Under the pieces are notes generated by a model. That model ran no database searches. It was not told where the DNA came from and saw nothing but the letters and a program-made list of their open reading frames with translations. The translations under genes and the position numbers were made by a program. Below, piece after piece: positions 1-6,551 of a DNA stretch of 6,831 nt. Origin of the DNA: Bacteroidales bacterium. GTDB taxonomy: Bacteria > Bacteroidota > Bacteroidia > Bacteroidales > UBA1556. The DNA is taken from the NCBI GenBank assembly GCA_023145955.1, contig JAGLDA010000145.1, forward strand, positions 1-6,831, read 5' to 3'. Position 1 is the first letter of the stretch. Each line of letters begins with the position of its first letter.

Positions 1-141
1 ATCATCTACCTCTATTTCGTATATTAATCCTAACTCATATATGTCCACAGGAATTTCTGGATCATAAACGGTTTTTAATGCTTTCATTACTCTAGTTTCT
101 AAATCTAGAAATGCTAAAGGTTCTTGATTATCTTTTGACAT
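1..141 (-). CDS. sufT: SufT-like DUF59/MIP18 family protein, N-terminal part (cut by window edge)
   Basis: The first 47 codons read from an ATG at 139-141 and run off the left edge without a stop. The segment carries the family hallmark DPEIPVDIYELGLIY at residues 27-41, typical of the N-terminal half of DUF59/MIP18 (PaaD/SufT-like) proteins of about 100-110 residues. Family members assist maturation or transfer of Fe-S clusters in the cytosol, and SufT in Firmicutes and actinobacteria is an accessory factor of the SUF machinery. It starts 19 bases after the sufE stop, on the same strand, so it is almost certainly the next cistron of the operon. No Shine-Dalgarno sequence is visible; the leader is A/T-rich as in the other genes here. 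The C-terminal half, where a conserved cysteine may lie, is outside the window. The family call is firm; the symbol rests on the operon context. Confidence 0.87.
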   Translation of the reverse strand, partial: MSKDNQEPLAFLDLETRVMKALKTVYDPEIPVDIYELGLIYEIEVDD

Positions 142-160
142 AATATCTGTTTTTTCAATA

Positions 161-592
161 CTATAATTGTTGTTGAGCTTTTGCTTTAAAAACTAAGGCG
201 TAAAGTTTAATTTGTTTTATCATTGATGTAAGACCATTGCTTCTAGTAGGAGAAAGATGTTCTTTTAAGCCAATCATATCAATGAAAGAAAAATCCTCAT
301 CAATAATTTCCTGAGGCGTTCTATTATTTACTACTCTTAATAATAGTTGTGCAATACCTTTTGTAATAATAGCATCGCTATCTGCTTTAAATAAAATTTT
401 TCCATCAACTAATTCTGCAATTAGCCACAGCTGCGATTGACAACCACTAATAAGATATTTTTTTATTTTTAAATCATCAGCCAAAGGCTCAATATCCTTG
501 CCCATTTCTATAATATAATTATAGCGATCCATCCAATCGTCGAACATCTCAAATTCTTCAATCAACTCTACTTTTGATTCTTGTATTGTCAT
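161..592 (-). CDS. sufE: SufE, cysteine desulfurase activator and sulfur acceptor
   Basis: This 143-residue protein is close to the 138 residues of E. coli SufE. It accepts persulfide sulfur from SufS on a single active-site cysteine and passes it to SufB, in the cytosol. That cysteine is Cys51 in the motif ISGCQSQLW (residues 48-56), at the same number as in E. coli. The C-terminal motif LSPTRSNGL (residues 113-121), with Arg117, is also typical of the family. It contains just this one cysteine, as expected for a dedicated sulfur carrier. It lies 53 bases after sufS and 19 bases before the sufT-like gene. The ATG at 590-592 is preceded by an A-rich leader (AAAGAAAAAT) and no Shine-Dalgarno site. 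Having SufE rather than the zinc-dependent SufU places this operon in the SufSE type. No defect is seen. Confidence 0.96.
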   Translation of the reverse strand: MTIQESKVELIEEFEMFDDWMDRYNYIIEMGKDIEPLADDLKIKKYLISGCQSQLWLIAELVDGKILFKADSDAIITKGIAQLLLRVVNNRTPQEIIDEDFSFIDMIGLKEHLSPTRSNGLTSMIKQIKLYALVFKAKAQQQL

Positions 593-645
593 ATTTTTCT
601 TTATTTTTCTTACAGAATAAATATATAATTTATTAAATTTTAAAT

Positions 646-1866
646 TTATGTAAGCATATTCAAAGCTTTATTTAAAGCCTCCATAAATACATCTATTTCC
701 TCCTTTGTATTATAAAAAGCGAATGAGGCCCTTACTGTACCACTAATCCCCATACTTTTCATTAGTGGCTGAGCACAATGATTTCCAGTACGTACTGCTA
801 TTCCAAATTGATCTAATAAACTACCAATATCATAATGATGAACCCCTTTTACTACAAAAGAAACTACACTTGCCTTATTTTTTGTATCACCAATAATTCT
901 TAGTCCATCTATCTTTTCAAGTTTAGATGTAGCATATTCCAAAAGTTCATGCTCATAATCTGCAATATTCTGTATTCCTATTTCCTGCATATAATCTATT
1001 GCCGACGAAAGGCCAATAATTTCAGCAATCATAGGAGTTCCTGCTTCAAATTTAAATGGCAATACATTAAAAGTGGTTTCTTCAAAACTAACCTTGTCTA
1101 TCATTTCTCCACCAAATTGATATGGTGGCATTTGCTCTAGCAATTTCTTTTTTCCATACAAAATACCAACTCCTGTTGGTCCATACATTTTATGCGCAGA
1201 AAAAGCAAAGAAATCAACATCCAAATCTTGCATATCAATAACAGAATGTGGAGTAGCCTGAGCGCCATCAAGCATAACCTTTGCACCATTGCTATGAGCG
1301 TAGCTAATAATCTCTTTTACAGGGTTAATAACACCCATTACATTAGAAATATGCGCCAAAGAAATTAGCTTTGTTCTATCCGTAAATAAGGACTTTAGAT
1401 AATCAATATCCAAACTACCATCATCATTTACTCTAGCAACTTTAAGTTCTACTTTTTTCTCTTTGCACATCATTTGCCAAGGAACAATATTAGCATGATG
1501 CTCCATTTCTGAAACAATAATATTATCCCCTTCAGTAATAAAAACTTTTGAGAATGAATTGGCTACCAAATTTATGGATTCGGTGGTACCTTTGGTAAAA
1601 ATAACCTCCTCAACACTCGCAGCATTAAGGTATTTACGGATATTTTCTCGAGCTGACTCCATAGCATCTGTAGCAATCTGACTTAAATAATGAACACCAC
1701 GATGTACATTGCTATTTTGTTGCTGATAATAATTAGTCATACTATCAATTACCATTTGTGGTTTTTGACTAGTAGCTCCATTATCGAAATAAACCAATTT
1801 TTTCGTTCTCACTTTCGTTGAAAGAATTGGAAAATCTGCCCGAATTTTATCTATATCTATACTCAT
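646..1866 (-). CDS. sufS: SufS, PLP-dependent group II cysteine desulfurase
   Basis: SufS is a class V aminotransferase-fold enzyme that converts L-cysteine to L-alanine and leaves a persulfide on its own cysteine, which SufE then takes. At 406 residues it equals E. coli SufS in length, and the catalytic residues fall at the same numbers: PLP-binding Lys226 in SAHKMYGPTG, persulfide Cys364 in RTGNHCAQP, His123 stacking on PLP (MEHHAN), Asp200 and Gln203 (LDGAQAT), and substrate-binding Arg379. The motif YFDNGATSQKP (residues 26-36) and TKGTTESINL (91-100) also match the family. One difference is Asn362 where E. coli has His in the loop before the active cysteine. It follows sufD after a 109-base gap, the longest inside the operon, which holds a stem-loop. 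SufS rather than IscS is indicated by the short active-site loop and by pairing with SufE. Confidence 0.97.
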   Translation of the reverse strand: MSIDIDKIRADFPILSTKVRTKKLVYFDNGATSQKPQMVIDSMTNYYQQQNSNVHRGVHYLSQIATDAMESARENIRKYLNAASVEEVIFTKGTTESINLVANSFSKVFITEGDNIIVSEMEHHANIVPWQMMCKEKKVELKVARVNDDGSLDIDYLKSLFTDRTKLISLAHISNVMGVINPVKEIISYAHSNGAKVMLDGAQATPHSVIDMQDLDVDFFAFSAHKMYGPTGVGILYGKKKLLEQMPPYQFGGEMIDKVSFEETTFNVLPFKFEAGTPMIAEIIGLSSAIDYMQEIGIQNIADYEHELLEYATSKLEKIDGLRIIGDTKNKASVVSFVVKGVHHYDIGSLLDQFGIAVRTGNHCAQPLMKSMGISGTVRASFAFYNTKEEIDVFMEALNKALNMLT

Positions 1867-1927
1867 AAATATTATAATTAATCAAGAATATTTATTGATA
1901 TCATTTCCTTTGATTGATAATTTGTTA

Positions 1928-1957
1928 TTTGTTGTTAGTTCATCACAAAACAACAAA
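1928..1957 (-). repeat. Perfect 9-bp stem-loop in the sufD-sufS gap
   Basis: TTTGTTGTT at 1928-1936 is exactly complementary to AACAACAAA at 1949-1957, with a 12-base loop. In the minus-strand transcript this forms a hairpin between sufD and sufS. The stem is A/U-rich (two G-C pairs) and no U-run follows it, so it does not look like an intrinsic terminator. It could act in mRNA processing or in setting the sufBCD:sufSE ratio, but that is inference; the surrounding TTGTT/AACAA low-complexity sequence makes a chance origin possible. The rest of the 109-base gap (1867-1975) shows no TAnnTTTG promoter box and no convincing ORF. Confidence 0.4.
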
Positions 1958-1975
1958 CACAAAACACATAACCTT

Positions 1976-3397
1976 TTAAACCTTACTCATATCTATTTCA
2001 AAATGAATTGGCTTATCCGGTTCAGCACAAGTAATAGAGCATTGATCGCAAGAACTAAGCTCCCCTTTAAGGCGCTTACCAACTAACTCCGTCATGCTTG
2101 CTCTAAGATTTGGTAATTCAATTTTATCAATCACCTGACCAACAAAAGCCAACATTAGCAACATTTTGGCATTACGCTCACAAATTCCTCTTTGCATAAT
2201 ATAAAACATTGCTGCGGTATCCAATTGACCAACTGTTGCCCCATGGCTACATTTCACATCGTCAGCATAAATCTCTAAAAATGGATTTGTATCTATTTTA
2301 GAGGTTTTTGTAAGCTGAATATTATTGTTGTTTTGAAAAGCTAGAGTCTGCTGAGCATCCTTAGCAACTAATGTATGTCCATTAAAAACAGAGTGAGCAT
2401 ATTCATCAACAATACCTTTAAATAACTGATTACTGGTACAATTTGACACAGCATGAGTTATATGTACATGATTATCTACAAGTTGATGGCCATCCATTAA
2501 GTATAGCCCAATAACATCAGCATTAGCACCGCGGCCATTAAGGAGTACTTTAGTATCATTTTTCACCAAACCTCCATTAAGAATAATTGTATTTGAAGCA
2601 AAATTTGAGTCAGCACCTTGCTCTACAAATGTAGAGGTAATAACCACCGATTCATTATCCTTATTCTGAAGTTTATATAAATCAAGTTTAGCGCCATCAG
2701 CAATACTAATTTCTGTAATATTATTAATAAAGCAATTATTCTCGCTAACAGAATCATCGCAATGCAGCATCCTTAATTTTGAATTTTTACCTAAAACAAC
2801 AAGGTTTCGCATATTTGCAAATATATTATTGTCGCTATCGATAAGATTCACCATCTGAAGGCTTCGATCATGCTCAACATTATCGGGCACATATACAAAA
2901 TAGCCCTCTACAAAATCAGCAGTATTCAATGCTGTAAGTGCATTTCCTTTATCTATTGCATATTTGCCAAAATGCGGTTCTACTAATTCCGAAAAAATAT
3001 TAATTGCAATACTCATCGGGCAAACAATAGTGCCATTATCATAGGTAGTAACACCATCAGCACCTTTCATCCAGTGCCCATTATATTGTGTATAAAGATC
3101 TGTATCGTACTTATTTGCTTCGCACATCAAAGCAGTATTTGCCTCAGAACTACTTAAATCTTTATCAATAGCATTAACATCAAATTTACGCTCCAAATAT
3201 GACTTAAGATTAGTTTTACGCCATGCTTCAAGTTTAACCGTGGGAAAACCCAATAAGTCAAATTCTGCCCTAGCATCTTTTCGCAATTTCTCAAGCCATG
3301 CCTGCTCCGAATTAGATTTAGCCTTTATATTGCCATCAATCTTTTTGAGCAAATCTTGCTTTAGATTTATTGCTATTTCTTTTGCTTTATTGCTCAT
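1976..3397 (-). CDS. sufD: SufD, Fe-S cluster assembly scaffold subunit
   Basis: SufD pairs with SufB through right-handed beta-helices and, with two SufC subunits, forms the cytosolic SufBC2D scaffold; it is needed for iron entry and for correct cluster assembly. The C-terminal core motif EIYADDVKCSHGATVG (residues 375-390) contains His385, equivalent to the essential His360 of E. coli SufD, and is followed by MFYIMQRGI (397-405). The helical N-terminal region (about 1-70) includes FPTVKLEAWRKTNL, a family signature. At 473 residues it is about 50 longer than E. coli SufD (423). Part of the extra length is a tail after the KRLKGEL segment that holds Cys450, Cys453 and Cys457 (CX2CX3C). The ATG overlaps the sufC stop by one base (TAATG), implying translational coupling. 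It is distinguished from the paralogue SufB by length, weak central conservation and lack of the SufB sulfur-acceptor cysteine motif. Confidence 0.95.
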   Translation of the reverse strand: MSNKAKEIAINLKQDLLKKIDGNIKAKSNSEQAWLEKLRKDARAEFDLLGFPTVKLEAWRKTNLKSYLERKFDVNAIDKDLSSSEANTALMCEANKYDTDLYTQYNGHWMKGADGVTTYDNGTIVCPMSIAINIFSELVEPHFGKYAIDKGNALTALNTADFVEGYFVYVPDNVEHDRSLQMVNLIDSDNNIFANMRNLVVLGKNSKLRMLHCDDSVSENNCFINNITEISIADGAKLDLYKLQNKDNESVVITSTFVEQGADSNFASNTIILNGGLVKNDTKVLLNGRGANADVIGLYLMDGHQLVDNHVHITHAVSNCTSNQLFKGIVDEYAHSVFNGHTLVAKDAQQTLAFQNNNNIQLTKTSKIDTNPFLEIYADDVKCSHGATVGQLDTAAMFYIMQRGICERNAKMLLMLAFVGQVIDKIELPNLRASMTELVGKRLKGELSSCDQCSITCAEPDKPIHFEIDMSKV

Positions 3398-4155
3398 TAT
3401 TTCTTTGCTTCTAATTCTTTCTTAATCCAATCATAGCCATTTTCTTCTAATTCCAAAGCAAGACTTCTATCTCCTGTTTTTACAATTTTTCCATCATACA
3501 TTACATGCACAAAATCAGGCACAATATAATCCAATAATCGCTGGTAGTGAGTTATTACAACCGTTGCATTATCCGGAGATTTTAAAGCTGTAACACCCTT
3601 GGCAACAATTCGTAAAGCATCGATATCTAATCCAGAATCTGTTTCATCAAGAAACGATAACGTTGGCTCTAGCATCGCCATCTGAAAAATCTCATTCTTC
3701 TTCTTTTCGCCACCAGAGAAACCTTGGTTTACTGAGCGGTTATTGAGTTTAGCATGCATTTCTACAAGCTCTTTTTTCTCTTTCATATACTTTAGAAAAG
3801 CACCAGCAGAAAGAGGCTCCTGACCTCGATATTCACGAATTTCGTCGATGGCAGTACGCATAAAATTAGTCATACTAACACCAGGAATTTCAACTGGGTA
3901 TTGAAAACCCAAGAAAACTCCCTCACGAGCTCTATCCTCAATGGAAAGCTCCAATAGATTCTTTCCTTTATAAATTATTTCTCCCTCTGTAACATCATAA
4001 GCCTCATTACCAGCAATTACTGCAGCTAATGTGCTTTTACCTGTTCCATTGGGACCCATTATAGCATGTACTTCACCAGCATTAACTGTTAAATACAGGC
4101 CACTTAGAATCTCTTTTCCTTCTACACTTACGTGTAAGTTTTTAATTTCTAACAT
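3397..4155 (-). CDS. sufC: SufC, ABC-type ATPase of the SufBC2D scaffold
   Basis: SufC is a soluble ABC ATPase that binds SufB and SufD; ATP-driven SufC dimerisation opens the SufB-SufD interface during cluster assembly. No membrane domain is present or expected. All ABC motifs are intact: Walker A GPNGTGKST (residues 34-42, Lys40), Q-loop Gln85 in GFQYP, signature FSGGEKKKNE (146-155), Walker B LSFLDE with catalytic Glu171, D-loop SGLD (174-177) and H-loop His203. Lys40, Glu171 and His203 fall at the same numbers as in E. coli SufC. At 252 residues it has normal length (E. coli 248). The signature with its lysine run EKKKNEI is typical of SufC and separates it from transporter ATPases. It starts 38 bases after sufB, and its stop overlaps the sufD start. 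Confidence 0.98.
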   Translation of the reverse strand: MLEIKNLHVSVEGKEILSGLYLTVNAGEVHAIMGPNGTGKSTLAAVIAGNEAYDVTEGEIIYKGKNLLELSIEDRAREGVFLGFQYPVEIPGVSMTNFMRTAIDEIREYRGQEPLSAGAFLKYMKEKKELVEMHAKLNNRSVNQGFSGGEKKKNEIFQMAMLEPTLSFLDETDSGLDIDALRIVAKGVTALKSPDNATVVITHYQRLLDYIVPDFVHVMYDGKIVKTGDRSLALELEENGYDWIKKELEAKK

Positions 4156-4193
4156 TATATATATGTTTAATCTTTTCTTAAATAATAATTTAA

Positions 4194-5642
4194 TTAACCA
4201 ACGCTATTCTCAAGACTTATGGCCAATAATTTTTGAGCTTCTGCTGCAAACTCCATTGGCAACTGGTTTAAAACCTCTTTTGCATAACCATTTACAATTA
4301 GCCCAATTGATTTTTCAGGGCTTAATCCCCTCTGCTGACAATAAAAAAGCTGTTCATCAGATATTTTAGATGTTGTAGCTTCATGCTCCACGACTGTAGT
4401 TTCATTTGCCGTATCGATATATGGAAATGTATGAGCACCACATTCACTGCCTAGCAATAGGCTATCACATTGCGAGAAGTTTCTACTATTATCAGCATTT
4501 GCACTAACCTTTACCAAACCACGATAACTATTATGGCTTTTTCCTGCAGATATACCTTTTGAAATAATAGTACTCTTGGTATTTTTACCAATATGAATCA
4601 TTTTGGAACCAGTATCTGCTTGCTGGTAATTATTTGTAACTGCAACAGAATAAAACTCCCCAACAGAATGATCGCCTTTGAGAATACAACTCGGATATTT
4701 CCATGTAACAGCCGACCCAGTTTCTACCTGAGTCCACGATATTTTTGAGTGATGCCCTTTACAAAGGCCTCGCTTGGTTACAAAATTAAAAATACCCCCA
4801 ACTCCATTTTTATCACCAGGATACCAATTTTGTACAGTACTGTATTTTACCTCCGCATTATCATGAGTTACTATCTCTACAATAGCAGCATGCAGCTGAT
4901 TCTCATCTCGTTGTGGGGCGGTACAACCTTCAAGGTAACTAACGTAAGCACCTTCGTCGGCAACAATTAGAGTGCGCTCAAACTGACCTGTATTAGCTGC
5001 ATTTATTCTGAAATAAGTACTAAGTTCAACTGGAGAACGAACTCCTTTAGGAATATAGCAGAAAGAACCATCACTAAAAACAGCAGAATTTAATGCCGCA
5101 AAATAATTATCGCTTGGAGGCACAACACTACCCATATATTTTTTTATAAGATCAGGGTATTTTTGTACTGCCTCACTAAAAGACATAAAAATAATTCCTT
5201 TTTTCTCAAGAACATCTGTAAAAGTAGTTTTCACCGAAACACTATCTATTACAGCATCAACCGCTACTCCCGAAAGCACCTTTTGCTCTTCGAGACTAAT
5301 CCCAAGTTTATTAAATGTATCTAGTAATTCAGGATCCACCTCATCAAGGCTTTCAAGCTCTTTTTTCTTCTTTGGAGCCGAATAAAATATTATCTCTTGA
5401 AAATCTATTGGAGAGATTTTAAGATGCGCCCAGTCTGGTTGCTCCATAGTAAGCCATTTACGATATGCTTTTAATCGAAATTCAAGCAACCATTCTGGCT
5501 CATTTTTCTTTGCCGAAATAATCCTTACCACATCTTCGCTAAGTCCTTTTCCAATATCTTCAGACTCTATATCGGTGGTAAACCCATATTTATAATCAGA
5601 GGAAGTAACCTCATCTATTATTATATCTTCACTTTTTGCCAT
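4194..5642 (-). CDS. sufB: SufB, Fe-S cluster assembly scaffold subunit and sulfur acceptor
   Basis: SufB receives persulfide sulfur from SufE and, with SufC and SufD, builds the nascent cluster. Its 482 residues match the usual length (E. coli 495). Visible key residues are Cys240 in YLEGCTAPQRDE (E. coli Cys254, the sulfur entry site), Cys392 in SQCDSLLLG (E. coli Cys405, cluster site at the SufD interface), and Glu419-His420-Glu421 in VEHEATTSK (E. coli Glu432-His433-Glu434). Near the C-terminus, FYCQQRGLS and VNGYAKEVL are strong family signatures, and the protein ends in the typical LLAISLENSVG. It is the first suf gene, with the probable promoter 48-55 bases upstream of the ATG at 5640-5642. 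The leader has no Shine-Dalgarno site. A lysine run at residues 91-94 lies in a loop-like stretch before the beta-helix. No truncation or missing residue is seen. Confidence 0.98.
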   Translation of the reverse strand: MAKSEDIIIDEVTSSDYKYGFTTDIESEDIGKGLSEDVVRIISAKKNEPEWLLEFRLKAYRKWLTMEQPDWAHLKISPIDFQEIIFYSAPKKKKELESLDEVDPELLDTFNKLGISLEEQKVLSGVAVDAVIDSVSVKTTFTDVLEKKGIIFMSFSEAVQKYPDLIKKYMGSVVPPSDNYFAALNSAVFSDGSFCYIPKGVRSPVELSTYFRINAANTGQFERTLIVADEGAYVSYLEGCTAPQRDENQLHAAIVEIVTHDNAEVKYSTVQNWYPGDKNGVGGIFNFVTKRGLCKGHHSKISWTQVETGSAVTWKYPSCILKGDHSVGEFYSVAVTNNYQQADTGSKMIHIGKNTKSTIISKGISAGKSHNSYRGLVKVSANADNSRNFSQCDSLLLGSECGAHTFPYIDTANETTVVEHEATTSKISDEQLFYCQQRGLSPEKSIGLIVNGYAKEVLNQLPMEFAAEAQKLLAISLENSVG

Positions 5643-5660
5643 TATAATCTATTTTCAAAT

Positions 5661-5685
5661 CTTATTTAGATTAAATTAAAATAAG
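5661..5685. promoter_or_regulatory. Inverted repeat in the suf leader, possible operator or 5'-UTR hairpin
   Basis: CTTATTT (5661-5667) and AAATAAG (5679-5685) form a perfect 7-bp inverted repeat around 11 bases. It lies just downstream of the predicted -7 box and so begins about at the transcription start of the suf mRNA. A repressor bound there would block initiation; as RNA it would be a weak A/U hairpin at the 5' end. The region is very AT-rich, so chance is a serious alternative, and no regulator can be named. Confidence 0.3.
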
Positions 5686-5689
5686 ACTG

Positions 5690-5721
5690 CAAAGATACTA
5701 AACTCTTGTTGATTAACACCA
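5690..5721 (-). promoter_or_regulatory. Probable suf operon promoter, Bacteroidota sigma-A type
   Basis: On the minus strand the octamer TATCTTTG at 5690-5697 matches the Bacteroidota -7 consensus TAnnTTTG exactly. The -33 region is weak: TGG at 5719-5721, 21 bases upstream, in place of TTG. Transcription would start near 5684-5686, giving a leader of roughly 43 bases before the sufB ATG. Its position directly ahead of the first suf gene supports the call; the poor -33 element suggests dependence on an activator. Confidence 0.6.
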
Positions 5722-5728
5722 CATAAAA

Positions 5729-5742
5729 ATGATGTTCATCAT
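5729..5742. promoter_or_regulatory. FNR/CRP-like palindrome upstream of the suf promoter
   Basis: ATGATG-TT-CATCAT is a perfect 6-bp inverted repeat. It can also be read as TGAT-N4-ATCA, the core of the FNR-type site TTGAT-N4-ATCAA, matching 8 of 10 defined positions with symmetrical mismatches at the two outer ends. Its centre lies about 50 bases before the predicted suf transcription start, just upstream of the weak -33 element, where an activator could work. The regulator is inferred, not seen. Confidence 0.4.
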
Positions 5743-5814
5743 AGAATATGCTCATTATTTCAATATAAAAACCATACCATTTTATTGGCTAATATTTTTA
5801 TCGATAATAATTTA

Positions 5815-5958
5815 CTATTCTTTCTGCTGAAGCTTTGTTTTTTTGACATATTCATCTAACCATTGATCCTGCTCCCAAAGTAGGTACATACTTTCTTAGG
5901 CAGAATGTAGAGGGAACACCCCTATATCGGATTGTGCGCCGAGATTACTTCCAGCAAA
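5815..5958 (-). pseudogene. Possible decayed gene fragment, unidentified
   Basis: The gap between the peroxidase and the suf promoter contains a stretch richer in G+C than its flanks that reads like protein on the minus strand. One frame gives FAGSNLGAQSDIGVFPLHSA (5899-5958), a TAA stop (5896-5898), then Glu-Ser and MYLLWEQDQWLDEYV followed by a charged tail ending KKTKLQQKE and TAG (5815-5817). The frame is also closed by TAA at 5959-5961. This looks like the C-terminal end of a gene broken by in-frame stops. I do not recognise the family. A caution is that the plus strand has a 70-codon stop-free frame across the same place (5847-6056) that also looks protein-like (VGTYFLRQNVEGTPLYRIV), so strand and reality are both uncertain. 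The remainder of the 354-base gap (5643-5996) holds the suf promoter elements; I see no terminator. Confidence 0.3.
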
Positions 5959-5996
5959 TTATACAGTTGCAATTAGCACAGTGCATTATGCTATAT

Positions 5997-6551
5997 TCAT
6001 TTTATTTCCTGAATAATACGCAAAGCTTCGCCCACATGCTTATTGACCTGAATTTGTGAATTAAATAGATAAACTACCTCACCTTCTTTATTCACAATAT
6101 AAGTAATTCTGCCCGGAATTAATCCGAAAAAACTCGATGGAACACCGAATAATTTGCGCACTTTATTCTCTTCGTCGCTTAATAAAGTATAATTTAATCT
6201 ATGCTTTTGTGCAAAATTGAGATGACTCATAACAGATTGTCCACTTATACCAATAATCATTGCATCGGCATCGGCAAACACTTCAAATTGATCGCGAAAT
6301 GAACAAGCCTCTTTTGTGCATCCGGGACTATCGTCTTTTGGGTAGAAATAAATCACCAAATTCTTTTGCCCCAATACAGTTTCAATATTAAACAGTTTGC
6401 CATGCTGATCATTTAATTCAAATAATGGGATTTTACTCCCTACTTCAATTTTATTCATTTTTTCTGAATTTAGTTCAACACCTACGTCTTCTGTACAGCT
6501 GTATATATAGCCAATTATAAATAATCCTGATATTAATATTAATTGTTTCAA
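5997..6551 (-). CDS. bcp: Thiol peroxidase of the BCP/PrxQ type, possibly a lipoprotein
   Basis: This AhpC/TSA-fold peroxiredoxin reduces hydrogen peroxide and organic hydroperoxides using thiol reductants such as thioredoxin. The active site is FYPKDDSPGCTKEAC: Pro71, Ser75 and peroxidatic Cys78 make the P-x3-(T/S)-x2-C motif, and Cys83 five residues on is the resolving cysteine typical of atypical 2-Cys BCP/PrxQ. The C-terminal VPSSFFGLIPGRITY (with Arg148) resembles plant and bacterial PrxQ. The start is ambiguous. The longest frame begins with TTG at 6549-6551, directly after an in-frame TAA, and gives 184 residues with a signal-like MKQLILISGLFIIGYIYSC ending at a lipobox-like Cys19 (Tyr at -2 is unusual). 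An ATG at 6456-6458 (residue 32) gives a normal 153-residue cytosolic enzyme (E. coli BCP is 156). I favour the long form slightly because of the lipoprotein-like leader. It has its own gap from suf. Confidence 0.88.
   Translation of the reverse strand: MKQLILISGLFIIGYIYSCTEDVGVELNSEKMNKIEVGSKIPLFELNDQHGKLFNIETVLGQKNLVIYFYPKDDSPGCTKEACSFRDQFEVFADADAMIIGISGQSVMSHLNFAQKHRLNYTLLSDEENKVRKLFGVPSSFFGLIPGRITYIVNKEGEVVYLFNSQIQVNKHVGEALRIIQEIK

Noticed and set aside
593..645. Perfect A/T inverted repeat (TAAATTT-T-AAATTTA) in the sufS-sufE gap as a terminator
   Set aside because: It has only A-T pairs and a 1-base loop, and the operon clearly continues into sufE.
1878..1904. Eight-codon leader ORF (ATG to TAA) on the minus strand just upstream of sufS with AAAGGAA next to its ATG
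   Set aside because: The purine run touches the ATG with no proper spacing, the peptide has no codon run suggesting attenuation, and so short an ORF is expected by chance.
4031..4369. 112-codon open frame on the plus strand across the sufC-sufB junction
   Set aside because: It is antisense to two well-conserved genes, shows no family motif and no promoter, and is best explained as a shadow frame.
5911..5923. AGGG-N5-CCCT short inverted repeat in the gap
   Set aside because: Four-base arms and no T-run; it lies inside the possible gene remnant and is probably chance.
5974..5993. Inverted repeat TAGCA...TGCTA just downstream of the peroxidase stop, considered as a terminator
   Set aside because: The stem is only 5 bp with a 10-base loop, and no U-run follows on the minus strand.
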